A DNA stretch of 64,000 nucleotides, from NCBI GenBank assembly GCA_003255065.1, contig QAOA01006013.1, forward strand, positions 497,408-561,407. The letters run 5' to 3'. Shown piece by piece: positions 46,835 through 56,961 of the stretch. The notes beneath the pieces were generated by a model. That model was not told the origin of the DNA, made no database searches, and saw only the letters and a list, made by a program, of their open reading frames with translations. The translations under genes were made by a program, and so were the position numbers. The stretch is from Cercis canadensis (taxonomy: Eukaryota > Streptophyta > Magnoliopsida > Fabales > Fabaceae). The number at the start of each line of letters is the position of its first letter. The first letter of the stretch is position 1.

Positions 46835-49800
46835 TTAGTTCCCATGATCATCAGAAGCTTTGAGGTAGAGAGTTTCCCCCCCTTCACCAGTGTGGCCACC
46901 AGAGCTTCCCCCTCGGCCTTCGGCAGAAGTGCCAATATCTTGCTTACTAGTTCCAATAATCCCTCTACTGGCACCCTGCAAACCCTCTCCAGTGGAGCTG
47001 CGGACAAAGTCAGGAAATGCTCCAGAACCTATGGTTGCGCTGCCTCCCACATTACTAGCCTCACTCTGCAACATGTGAAGTCCAGGACTGCCACTGGAAC
47101 TCATACCAAGTTGGCTGTGCAATGCTTGCTGTTGTTGAAGCGACGAGTAAGGTTGTTGCGCATACAAAAGGGAGGAGCGTGCAGCCATAAGTGATTGTTG
47201 TGTCATCTGCTGAGCCTGCTGAGCTTGCATGTAGTGTGCTCCCTGCTGCATAATTCCACCTGGAGGATACTACATTACATTTCCCAAAACAGTGAAGAGA
47301 CCCAGATAATTAGTAACTTGTAACATGGAAGCTACCAAAGTTTTTTCCTACAAGACAAGTCAATCTATTTGCTACCAAAATTATCAGAATCTAGACAGCC
47401 TATTCTAAATAAATTTTCAGCATACAATGGGTTTTTGTAAGTAATCACATATACTAATCACCAATTTGAAGATTACATATGTACCTGACCAGCCATGGTA
47501 GGTGGTTGGGGTTGAGAATCAGCTATTGCAGCTAGGTACATGAGGTTTCTCTGCAGCCTCGCTTGGTTCCTGAATGAATCGCAAAAGGTTTATAACCCTT
47601 CTAACCAAAAGCCTAAACATCTTTACAGTCTCTTGAATCTCAGAAAAAGAGAAAGAGAGAGATTTGAAGAATAGACAAAGTGTAGACGAATATATCAGAA
47701 AAGGGAAAAGAATATGAAATTAGACAACCATGAAAAATCAAGTTGTTTAGTTGAAAATCTAAAATTTCCTTTCTATCTCTTGGCAAACAACCAGAAGTTT
47801 GATATTTAGGATGAACATGTCTAAGAAGAATGCTAAGTCAGCCAAGACATAATCAATTATGATTATCATCTCCCACTTCCTACCGTACGTAAAACTTTGG
47901 AAAATAAAAAGCACGGGATGATAGGAACTTGAAAGGGTGCCATTGAAAAACCATTGTGCGGTCTTTGGTGCTGCGTAAATTTAATAACTGAATAGTAGCT
48001 TCAAAGAAGTTACCAACATGACAGCGTGTCAAGATTATTTCATATGCATATAATTGACCATAGTTGCAGCACAAACTACTAACTGAGAAGGTTAGATAGA
48101 TTTACACCATCAATGGTATAGGTTCTCTCCCAAGTGTTCATAAACTATACTCAACCATACAACTATGTCTAAATTCAAAAGCTTACCACATAGAAGTTCA
48201 TTAATCAGCCCTTAAAAGCAACAGGGAACCCAGATAGTAAGGAAAGAAGCTTGGCACATAAATTAATGTAAGTATCTCCATATATAAGTCATCGATGCCA
48301 TGCTATATATATTTATGGCAGAAAATCACATCAATTCCTCTTGCGTATAATAATGCAAATAAACTCAAAACCCAGTCGTACATTAAACAGATATGACTGA
48401 GCAATACAACTTTAAAATCTATTCGACTGCTGGGGACATGCTTGAAATCCTCCACACATACGTTGATGAGGCCTTCCTTGTCAGGAAATTAAGAAACAAA
48501 TAACATGCTACTCAATTGACATGAAAGAAAAGTGTTCTTACTCTGCACACTCGCTTAGTTTCCCAGAGTTTTGGCTTTCAACAATCTTCAGAATTAAAGA
48601 CTTGTTCTCATCCAGGTACTGCTTGCATTGGGAAGAAAGGGAAAAAAAAAAGTGTGTATAAATACAGCATACAAATGCAAGGAAATAACCAAGTAAATGG
48701 TGGGAAAAAGAGCAAAATGTCATCGAAGAACTGTCTTCTTACTTCAGGAATAATTTTCTGCATAATCAAGTTAATAGTTTATCTCTGCAGGTTGACGACA
48801 AATAAACATAAAACTATTTTATGCACGTGAATGTTTTATTTTCCTTCTTCTTCGGTTATCTCAAACTTTCCACAAGTTGTTAAGATTTCATTCAAGATAT
48901 GAGAATCGCAATCCAGCAATCAAAAATCATACATGCCAGTTAACCATCACTGAATAAATTCCTCAAATAGATGTTCCACATAATGCAGTAAATAGTGAAC
49001 TAGAATAAACCCAGATTAAGCAAAATGAACTAAATGAAGAGATAAGAAGTTTCAAACGGCAGATTGGAACATATAAATATTATGCTCAACACTTTGTTTT
49101 TCTAAGATTAATAAGAAAAAACAAAAAGAAGAACAAGGCCCAGAGTTAAACTGTCTTATCTCTAAGGCAGTACAATTAAAAAAGAATAGAGCAGTCACAG
49201 GTTATTTAATTAAAGATAAGGACATCAAATAGCCTAAGTAAGAGTTGATTTGATAAAGACAGAGATTACAAATTCATAAACTGTGCATGAAAAGCATATT
49301 CAGATCATCATCCACGCACTGAAAAACGCATATAGAAACAAGGCAGCAGATATTTCCAAAAAGCAAAGAACCCCCACCCTGAGGCTGAGGGAGAGAGTGG
49401 GCACAAAGAACAGAAAGGAATTCAGAAAATCTCAAAAACACTAGCAAGAATCACGTAACTTGTAACAGAAACTGACAAAGAAGAAGCAGAAATAAAGGGG
49501 GGGAATAAGGCATGAGGAGAAACATTAAAGCGGCACAAACGGTACTAAAAGTGGTATGCAAGGAAGACCCACAACTAGTGCTAAGACAAAAGGCCCCCTC
49601 AGCAGAGGATGCCAGTCGATTTCAATACAAGTAAGTGTATGTGTTGTGTATATGATATATCCCCCCAGGCACCTACCAAATATACAAAAAGGCATAAATG
49701 ATAAATGAAGTTGAACCAATCAATAATAAATATTAGAAAGAAAAAAAAATACAGGGTGAAACTGAAAGGAATTAGAGTCTTGTATTGTATCTGTATGTTA

Positions 49801-49932
49801 AGAGTTAAGAGGAAGCAAAGCAAAGAGAGGAGAAGGAGATGAAGAGAAAACCTGTTGAATGTGATCAGTGGTGACGTTGTTCGGGTAGTAGGCTGCCATC
49901 ATGGGCTGCATCTGCATCAGGTGCTGCTGCAT
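46835..49932 (-). CDS. GIF1: GRF-interacting factor 1 / ANGUSTIFOLIA3-type coactivator (SSXT family)
   Basis: GIF1/AN3 binds growth-regulating factors and recruits SWI/SNF remodellers to promote leaf cell proliferation. Four exons join in frame: 49932-49852, 48618-48542, 47569-47485 and 47269-46835, giving 225 residues. The N-terminus (MQQHLMQMQPMMAAYYPNN) followed by TTDHIQQYLDENKSLILKI and NQARLQRNLMYLAAIAD is the SNH/SSXT domain. The C-terminal half is Gln-rich (AQQAQQMTQQS, SSLQQQQALHSQLG) and then Gly/Ser-rich, ending YLKASDDHGN. Exon sizes and the intron after residue 27 fit the family. Intron 1 (1.2 kb) is long. The leader from 49933 to about 50230 is CT-rich. Confidence 0.95.
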
Positions 49933-50305
49933 TTCTCACACAGTATCTCTCTATATATATCGCGCACTTACTCTTGTCCCCCCACCCTCTCCCTCCCTCC
50001 CTCCCTTTCTTCTCTCTCTATCTAATATCTATCTTAACTTTCTCACTCCAAACAAAGCTGAGGAGCAGAGCAGAACAGGAAACAACAACTGCAAGAGTGC
50101 AACTGCAAAGAGAAACAAAAGCCTCTGCTTTTCACTGTGTTCCCACTTTTCTCTTCTCTTACAAACAACGAATACTACCACACAGAGAAAGAAAGATATT
50201 AGAGCGATACAGTGAATGAATGAGAGAGAGAGAGAGATTTGGTTGGGTTTGAGTCTGGGGAGGGGGTTATTGTTGTTTCTTGGTTTTGGCTCTTGTGGCT
50301 CCTGC

Positions 50306-50340
<35 letters not shown>

Positions 50341-51404
50341 AGTATGTTTATCTCTCTAGAACTGCGTGTCTTTCTCTCTCTCTGAAAAGTAGGTCACGTG
50401 ATAGATGAGAGAGAAAGAGAGAATAAACTATTAAATTGGCAGAAGAATGATGGTAACAGTTTTTACTTTTTACTGTAGTTGTAGGGACATAGTCATAGTG
50501 ATAGAGGTAGAGACCGTAGAGTAGTCGTAGAGACATGGGTAGTAATGTATGAATAGAAGGGAAGGGATTTGGGATTTTCTGATTTCACATTCAACATTTA
50601 CATGACAATGTCTTGTCTGGACTCTGGACTCTGGACTCTGGACCTGGACCGCCTTATTCATTAATGTTGCTGACGTCCCACCCCTGTAAGAGATTCCGAT
50701 ACTTCCATCCATTCAATCACGCCCCCCCACCCACCACACGCGCCCCGCTAATTAACCTTGAGTTTTGTGCAAATCATTGTTTTCCTTTTTCTCTAACCTT
50801 TTATTCTTTTTTTTAATTGTTTTCCTTTATTTATTTTTCAGGTTAAATTTCCACATTTTTTAAAAGAAAATTCTATAATTTAATTATGACATGGGTTGTG
50901 GTTAATATTATTAAGTATTAGACTATGGCCACAAAAAAATATTATAGAGGAATTTCCTAGTCATTCATTCACGTGTTCAATCTCATCTACTTCTTAAAAA
51001 GGATTAAAAAACAATTTATTTATAAGATATTTTAAATTGAAAAGTACATAATTTTTTTGTTACTAAAAAAAATAAAGAAAGTAAAGAATCATTCAATTCT
51101 GCTCCCAGTTACCAAGGATGTTATGGATTTTAGTACTTGGCCACTGTATAACGTTTAAAAATTTGAAATTGGAGAAGCATATAAAACAAAGAGAATTAAT
51201 GAGCAGGGGGAGTAACGTTGTCTACTTTGATAAGACGGGAAGAAATAATGGTTTGAGAATAGAGAGAATAATTGGGTGAATCTTGGTTAAGTTGTTAGCT
51301 GCAGACCCCAAATCCCACGGATCCTAATGTGTGTTTGTTTGGTTTGGCAAGTGTTGGATTGAAGATTTGATTAGAAATATTGGTAGTTTTTATCATATAT
51401 TTTA
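49933..51404. promoter_or_regulatory. Leader and upstream region of the GIF1-type gene
   Basis: Next to the ATG is a CT-rich leader (about 49935-50040, ctctctccctccctccc). A (CTGCGT)n hexanucleotide microsatellite is at about 50303-50340, and four tandem copies of ctggact at about 50616-50650. The distal part is AT-rich. No other gene is supported; frames at 49901-50816 overlap these repeats. Confidence 0.5.
50303..50340. repeat. (CTGCGT)n microsatellite upstream of the GIF1-type gene
   Basis: Six consecutive ctgcgt-type units occur about 370 bp upstream of the GIF1 start codon, in or near its 5' leader. Confidence 0.85.
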
Positions 51405-51611
51405 GGAGATTTTTTAGATATTTTTTATATTTATGTAGTATGTTATACTACGTGAAATTAATCAATATGAGAATGACACGTGTATAAATTAACTATTTTT
51501 AAATTTATTTAAAAAAATAAAATAAATTATATTTATATTCAATAAAATATAAAAATTACGTATGCTTGCCATATTAGTATAACATACTCATATAGTATCA
51601 TAAAATCCTCC
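51405..51611. mobile_element. MITE copy 1 of a two-copy family
   Basis: The ends GGAGATTTTTTAGATA and, as reverse complement, GGAGGATTTTATGATA form inverted repeats that continue into TTTATGTAGTATGTTATAC-type sequence. The body (gtgtataaattaact, ataaaatataaaaatta) matches 54882-55093. No clear target duplication was seen for this copy. Confidence 0.75.
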
Positions 51612-51724
51612 AAGGATTTGTATTTATTTTGAAGTGATGTTACTTCATCTGACATCAAATTTATTTTCCGTCAAAGCTCGCTTCAAATTTTCCTTCCCTC
51701 CAAGTTTCCAACACAGAAGGCTGA

Positions 51725-52129
51725 ATGCCACGGATGAAATGCTTGCAATTCCAATCCCATTCAGAGGACAGTTTCACACGACTTGCCCCCTTCATTTGCG
51801 ACTCCGATGAAGACGAACCCTTCTCAAACCAAGACCTCCAACTCATTGAAGCCCAATTTCAATCCTCTGCTTCTGCTTCTGCTTCATCTCTCCCCAAGAA
51901 ACGTCCTTTCAATCCTACCCATGACGAAAGTGTAGCTACCCCAGATGAATCTCCCCCCCCAAAGCAAACGCCGATTGCCAAAATCGCTTCTCGCTCTACA
52001 GTATCCAAACGCATTTTCTTTGTCACCTTGTCAAGGTTCTCTTTTTCTTTCTCTCTCTCACTTTATTTTCCCCATTATTTACTTCTAAGGGATGCAATTT
52101 GGAACTGTTCCTTCTTGGATATGAATTGA
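51725..52129 (+). pseudogene. Orphan first-exon-like fragment (possible nuclease N-terminus)
   Basis: The frame has a real-protein feel for residues 1-96: LAPFICDSDEDEPFSNQDLQ, a Ser-rich stretch, LPKKRPFNPTHDES and PPPKQTPIAKIASR. After about 52010 the composition turns into low-complexity CT-rich sequence, and no further exon appears before the poly-A/N tract at 52130-52148. An acidic (F/Y)(T/S)xxDLQ-type start followed by PKKR loosely recalls plant Werner-like 3'-5' exonucleases, but I cannot confirm this. Best viewed as a gene 5' fragment, possibly a relic. Confidence 0.4.
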
Positions 52130-52148
52130 AAAAAAAAAAAAAAAAAAN

Positions 52149-53130
52149 TATTTTTTCTATTAATTAGGATTTAATTATGTTTAAATACTTATTTAATATT
52201 TAAAAATTATTTTTTCTATGTTACATCAATATTATAATAATAATAATAAATTAATTTTTTTATGCTGCGTCAGTGATAAAGTTGATTAATGAAAGAATTA
52301 AAATAATTAAATTCAATAAAATACAAAAATTAAATTATTTATTTTTAAAAATAAAAAGTTGACTCATAAAAATTAATAAAATAAAGAGATTAAAATTACT
52401 AATAAATCATTTGATTATTATTAGGAGTTGGCGTTGTGTTGTTGGGACCCAAACCCAAAGGTTCACTATGCCCTCCTCTATTGAGTGTTGTCCAGTCCAT
52501 TTCCAACTGTCATAAGAATACGCCCCTCATCAACCATGCAAAGGTCAAACTGACCTCAAACTTATCCTTTACACACTCTATCCAATGGCAAGAAGAGTTA
52601 TGTTGGTGTGTGGGTCACATAGACCAGACCAAACCAAACCGGTAGGGTCTCTTACACAGATACAATAACTGGAAGCTGTGCTCCCCCTTGTAGCTTTGGG
52701 CTCTCTTTGCCTTTTCAAGAGAGGGACCCTTTCTGAGATTCCCAAACAAATTAAAGAAATTTTTTTTAATATTCAAGTGAGTGGAGTCAAATCATGAAAG
52801 TAAGGTAGGTGCTGCTCCCAGCTCCTCAAACATGATGGGTGGTTAGGGTGTCTCAGTTGGGTTGTGTGCTTAAATTCCAATCCTGTCTTTTCCACCCTGC
52901 TTTTCTTTTCTTCCCATAGCTACTGCTACCTTTGTACGTAGCTTTGAACGACAAACATCACTTACGCGCGCTCACTCTAGTCTCCACTCTACTTGCAAGT
53001 TATTGTTATTAACTAAATATCAACTTGATTAACCCTATCCATGGATCATATGTTGGATACTTCTTAACTTTTGTTTTCTTTCTAAAAGAGATTAGCATTG
53101 TGTTTCTGTTTAATAATTATAAGGTGAACG
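52149..53130. other. AT-rich spacer
   Basis: 52149-52420 is extremely AT-rich. 52430-53060 has more balanced composition but no supported frame; the small frame at 52436-52645 has no recognisable domain. Confidence 0.4.
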
Positions 53131-53343
53131 CTATGCTAAGCTATATCTCTCTTAATTAGATGAAACTTAGTAAAATTTATAAAATAATTTTAGTGTCATT
53201 ATAAATATTTTAAAAAATTAAATTATCCACTATATTTTAAAACACATAAATTATGTAATTTATTTTTTAAAATTTTTATAATAATATAAAAATTACTAAA
53301 TAAATCTCACTCAAATCCATCAAATTAAGAGATATAGTGCTAC
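53131..53343. mobile_element. Small MITE-like inverted-repeat element
   Basis: The left arm CTATATCTCTCTTAATTAGATG and the reverse complement of the right arm, CTATATCTCTTAATTTGATGG, face each other about 210 bp apart around AT-rich DNA. The target duplication is not clear. Confidence 0.5.
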
Positions 53344-54539
53344 GACCCCTCAAGAGAGGTGAGTACTCACATAATTATAATTATAGGGACAAAAATTAAG
53401 TCTTTTATTTGGGTTTATAATTTGTCTTCCTTTCTTAGGAAACAGTATCCAAATAGTAGTAACATTGAGTGACAAATGCACGGAATTTTGCTAAAAGAAG
53501 AAAATAATTGAAAGAAAGCTGCCGGGCTCAGTTATGCCATTTTGGAGAGAGAGAGAGAGATTCCAGACGAATACGATAGCCCAAGTCCCGTTGAGGTGTT
53601 GAAAGCTCATTGAGAAGGGTGCCCAAAATTATATGCCTAGGTTTTAGTTTTGGAATACAAATATTTATATTTAATGCATAGTATATTGAGTCACATTGAT
53701 TGAATTAATAAAATTTATATACATATTAATTTTAATTTAGATGTATAAAAATAACATTATTCACATGGCGTGTTTTTATGCCACCGTTTCACATGTTTCG
53801 TTCATGTATAAAGTATAGAGATGTAAATTTTTTTGAATGAGTTCATAGTATATTATCTGTATAAACGTAAGAAAAAATATATATTTATAAATATATAAAT
53901 AACACTACTTGTTACACTAGTCATTTGGCATTTGCAAATTGCAATGTCAACACCAGATTGCCGTTTGCATTGCCCACAGCTCTTGCCTTGCCTTAAATGA
54001 CTTGGCAATTATGTGCTGTACTATGGGTTTCTTCTCCCTCTGCGCTTCACCATGTGACTTGTTGGACGCAGATGCCCCACACACCTTTGGCACTTTCTGC
54101 AGATGCACACTTACATGGCTGAGAAACAATTGAGTGATACAAAGAAATTTGAGTGAGAAAACAAATTAAAACTGTGAGCCATTTCTCTCTGTCTCTTGTC
54201 AAAATGGGACAAAGGTTTTCAGGTTTTCACCCTTTTTTCTTTCCATAAAACTTAAACCAGAGCAACTGAAAAAACAGTAGAGTACAATACAATAGTTGTT
54301 GATTTGGAATTTGTCAAGGAACTAGTATTATCTCTATGTGGGGGAACTTAATGACAAGCACAGGATAACTCATGATATTCATTTCTTTTTCTTATGTTTT
54401 TTTGAGCAGCATGGCCATCAGAATTCACAATGCTCACATATAAATGGCTTGCAACAAAAATTATGTAGAGAGATGAGTTCAAATGAAGTTTTCTTCAAAA
54501 CTTAGAAGCAAGATTCATTTTTTACTTCATTCTCTTTGA
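53344..54539. other. Spacer without supported gene
   Basis: It contains a (GA)n stretch near 53550 and AT-rich sequence. Frames on both strands at 53939-54133 overlap each other and have no recognisable domain. Confidence 0.4.
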
Positions 54540-54659
54540 TAATATATATAAGATGCAATTCCTTACTTGTGGTGAAGTAGATAGAATTCAATCCTAAGTC
54601 GTAACACACATACACAAATATATATATTATTATGTTTAATTACTCTATTTTTTTAGTTA

Positions 54660-54740
54660 CATGATAACAAAGAAGTTTGAACCTTTAATCTCTTGCATAC
54701 TACCTAAAATTTTCACCATTAAACTACGCTTGACCCCACT
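54660..54740 (-). mobile_element. tRNA-derived SINE head on the minus strand
   Basis: On the minus strand, box A-like TAGTTTAATGG (54726-54716) and box B-like GGTTCAAACTTC (54683-54672) are 32 bp apart in the correct order. Box B is a near-perfect GGTTCRANNCC. The intervening sequence does not give a convincing tRNA cloverleaf. Sequence beyond box B toward 54540 may be the SINE body. Confidence 0.55.
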
Positions 54741-54881
54741 TTCATATGCTAATATACTTATGAATGATGAAGTTATTGCAAACATTACTCTGATCAGGAA
54801 CCGCTTATTTGAAGTTAATTGACTACTCTAAGTCTTCACAAATTACATACTTTGCTCCATGTAAAAGTAGTATATAATTAA

Positions 54882-55093
54882 GGAGGTTTCTTAGATACTT
54901 TTAGTATTTATGTAGTATGTCATACTGCATAAAAATAACCAATAAATGAATGACATGTGTATAAATTAACTGTTTTTAAGTTTGTTTAAAAAATTAAATA
55001 AATTATATTTTATATATAATAAAATATAAAAATTATGTATGCTTGTCACGTCAGTGTAGTATGGCATACTTACGTAGTATCATAAAATCTCCG
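54882..55093. mobile_element. MITE copy 2 with 9-bp target duplication
   Basis: Related throughout to 51405-51611. Direct repeats TATAATTAA lie at 54873-54881 and 55094-55102. A 9-bp duplication with inverted-repeat ends fits a Mutator-type non-autonomous element. Confidence 0.75.
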
Positions 55094-55453
55094 TATAATT
55101 AATTCAAATCTTTGAAATTCAACGTTGACCATGTAAAGTCAAGGGTTATTTTAACAAGTTAGTCAAAAACCTACTTTAGAACATGTGAAATCCATTATAA
55201 TAAACATACAATGCATGCATGGAAGGCCACAAATTTGACGGTAAGATTTAGAATTTAGAGGAAATTAAAGGAGGAGTGAAATCAGAAAGAGTTGCACAAA
55301 TATTAAAAATAAAAGAATGAAATCAATTTTCAGTTAAACTGAAACATTATTGCCTTCATGGATCTAAATTGAAAATAAATAAAGGGAACATCTCGTAATT
55401 TGAAATGAATATTTATGCAGAGTTAATTCGGAAATGTGTGAACCAAAAGCCGG

Positions 55454-55807
55454 TCAAGATCTTGAGGCTCGGTTTTGGATGTCATTAGCAATGGAAACTG
55501 CCCCGAAGTTGACAAGTATATCCGGAAAGGCTGGTGGTGGCTGAGGAACGTTAACGGCGTTAAAATGGGCAGCAACGTTGATTTCACTTAAAGTGCAGCG
55601 GCCACTACTACGTCCAGACACAGTGGAGCATGGGTTCTGTTGAGAAGGTTTTACCGGACCTCTTTGCAGTGACTGCATTATTAGGTTTTTGTGCAACCAT
55701 TGCTCCTCCTCTGATGGTAATGGCCTCATTCCACATATTTGCTGCAAACCCATCAACATGTGTAATACAATAGTCATCAACGCAAACATCTTGGCGTAGT
55801 AACCCAT
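55454..55807 (-). CDS. Small secreted peptide precursor, 117 residues, three cysteines
   Basis: From ATG at 55807-55805 the frame encodes a signal-peptide-like N-terminus (residues 1-26, MGYYAKMFALMTIVLHMLMG then LQQICG), an acidic spacer (MRPLPSEEEQW), then QSLQRGPVKPSQQNPC and GRSSGRCTLSEIN. Mature-region cysteines are at 60 and 71. I do not recognise a named family with certainty; the RGPVxPSxxNPC block loosely recalls the proline/serine-glycine motifs of PIP/IDA-type plant signalling peptides. The start at MGYY is preferred because the upstream in-frame Met would put a charged segment before the signal. A TATA box (55949-55956) and a W-box TTGACC (56014-56019) lie upstream, which would fit stress or defence regulation. 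Confidence 0.7.
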   Translation of the reverse strand: MGYYAKMFALMTIVLHMLMGLQQICGMRPLPSEEEQWLHKNLIMQSLQRGPVKPSQQNPCSTVSGRSSGRCTLSEINVAAHFNAVNVPQPPPAFPDILVNFGAVSIANDIQNRASRS

Positions 55808-55948
55808 TTTAGTTTCTGATTTGATTCCACAAGTGCAAATGCTCAAGTAACTGATCACCAATAAGAATTATTGAAAGAAGACGAAGGAAATTTAAGAGAT
55901 TAGATTCAGGGATATGATCATGACACTGGAGATAATGGATTTTAAACA

Positions 55949-55956
55949 TATTTATA
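55949..55956 (-). promoter_or_regulatory. TATA box of the secreted-peptide gene
   Basis: TATAAATA on the minus strand lies about 140 bp before the start codon. Confidence 0.5.
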
Positions 55957-56013
55957 GAAAGGTATACCATATATATATATAAGGTAAGGTGCGATTTGTT
56001 GAACGTATATTAA

Positions 56014-56019
56014 TTGACC
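56014..56019. promoter_or_regulatory. W-box upstream of the secreted-peptide gene
   Basis: TTGACC, a WRKY-binding core, lies about 60 bp upstream of the TATA box. A further TTGACG core is at 56103-56108. Confidence 0.4.
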
Positions 56020-56108
56020 AAAGAGCCGCGGTTTGAAGTTGATAGTCTAAATCAAAGACTAGGAATTTTCCTTTTCAAATACCAACACGCAGTTCATATT
56101 TTATTGAC

Positions 56109-56961
56109 GAGTCTTGGTTGAAACAGTCCTGAAAAGTTTATTGTGTTCTTCGTTTCTACTCTTACAAGCCTGAATGAGTCTACCACCACGACTTCGTCAT
56201 CTCTCCTTGGGCTACAAAACACAAAAGCAAGCTAGATACTATTTTGGATTCAGCCCAATTTTCAAGTTTACAAGCTCATAATCTTGCACTCACACTATCT
56301 CTCCTTGCCTGTCAAGTGTGAATTTTATCTTAGTATGTGCTTCTCTCGCAATGCTTTATGTCCTACTTCCTAGTCAAAACATCATATAATCAACATCCTT
56401 CATAGAGTTTGATACTACGGAATGGTGTGCTTCTTTTTTAAGATCCATGGTCATCCTTCATTCTCATTTTTAAGGAGGGAACCAGATATGGAGGTACCAG
56501 TTAAAATACAAGAATGTCAAGATTGTGTACAAACACCAGAAAATAAGGAGAGTGTTATCCTGAAAACCACTTTCAGTCAAAACAAACAGCCTAAAATGCC
56601 CAAATCAATATTATCCTACATTTGTTAAAAAAGAAGAATATGACATGCAACAGATGTACAAGTCCATCAAATGAATCATTTTCATAATACAAAGTATTAC
56701 CTGTGACACAAGGCTTTTCTCTCAGATCCTTCTCTCTTGGCATCTCACAGCAATACAAAATATGCCTGTTCACCAAAGCACATGCTCTCAAAATTTTTTT
56801 GTTGTTGTTGCTCCAAAGAAACTTTCTACTTATTGATACCCTTGGATCTAAAAGTGCTCTCCTGATGTAACTAAAATATTGTGTCTATCAAAACTTGGCA
56901 CTTGTAGGGGAAAAAATGTGAACGAACCTAAAAGGATAATCACCAAGTTAGTGTGTTGCAA
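56109..56961. other. Spacer and 3' region of the AIR carboxylase gene
   Basis: No gene is supported. The 3' UTR of the minus-strand AIR carboxylase presumably occupies the right part. A frame at 56422-56628 has no recognisable domain. Confidence 0.4.

Noticed and set aside
53939..54133. Overlapping frames on both strands
   Set aside because: Neither has a recognisable domain and both arise from the same GC-balanced patch; no supporting splice or promoter signals.
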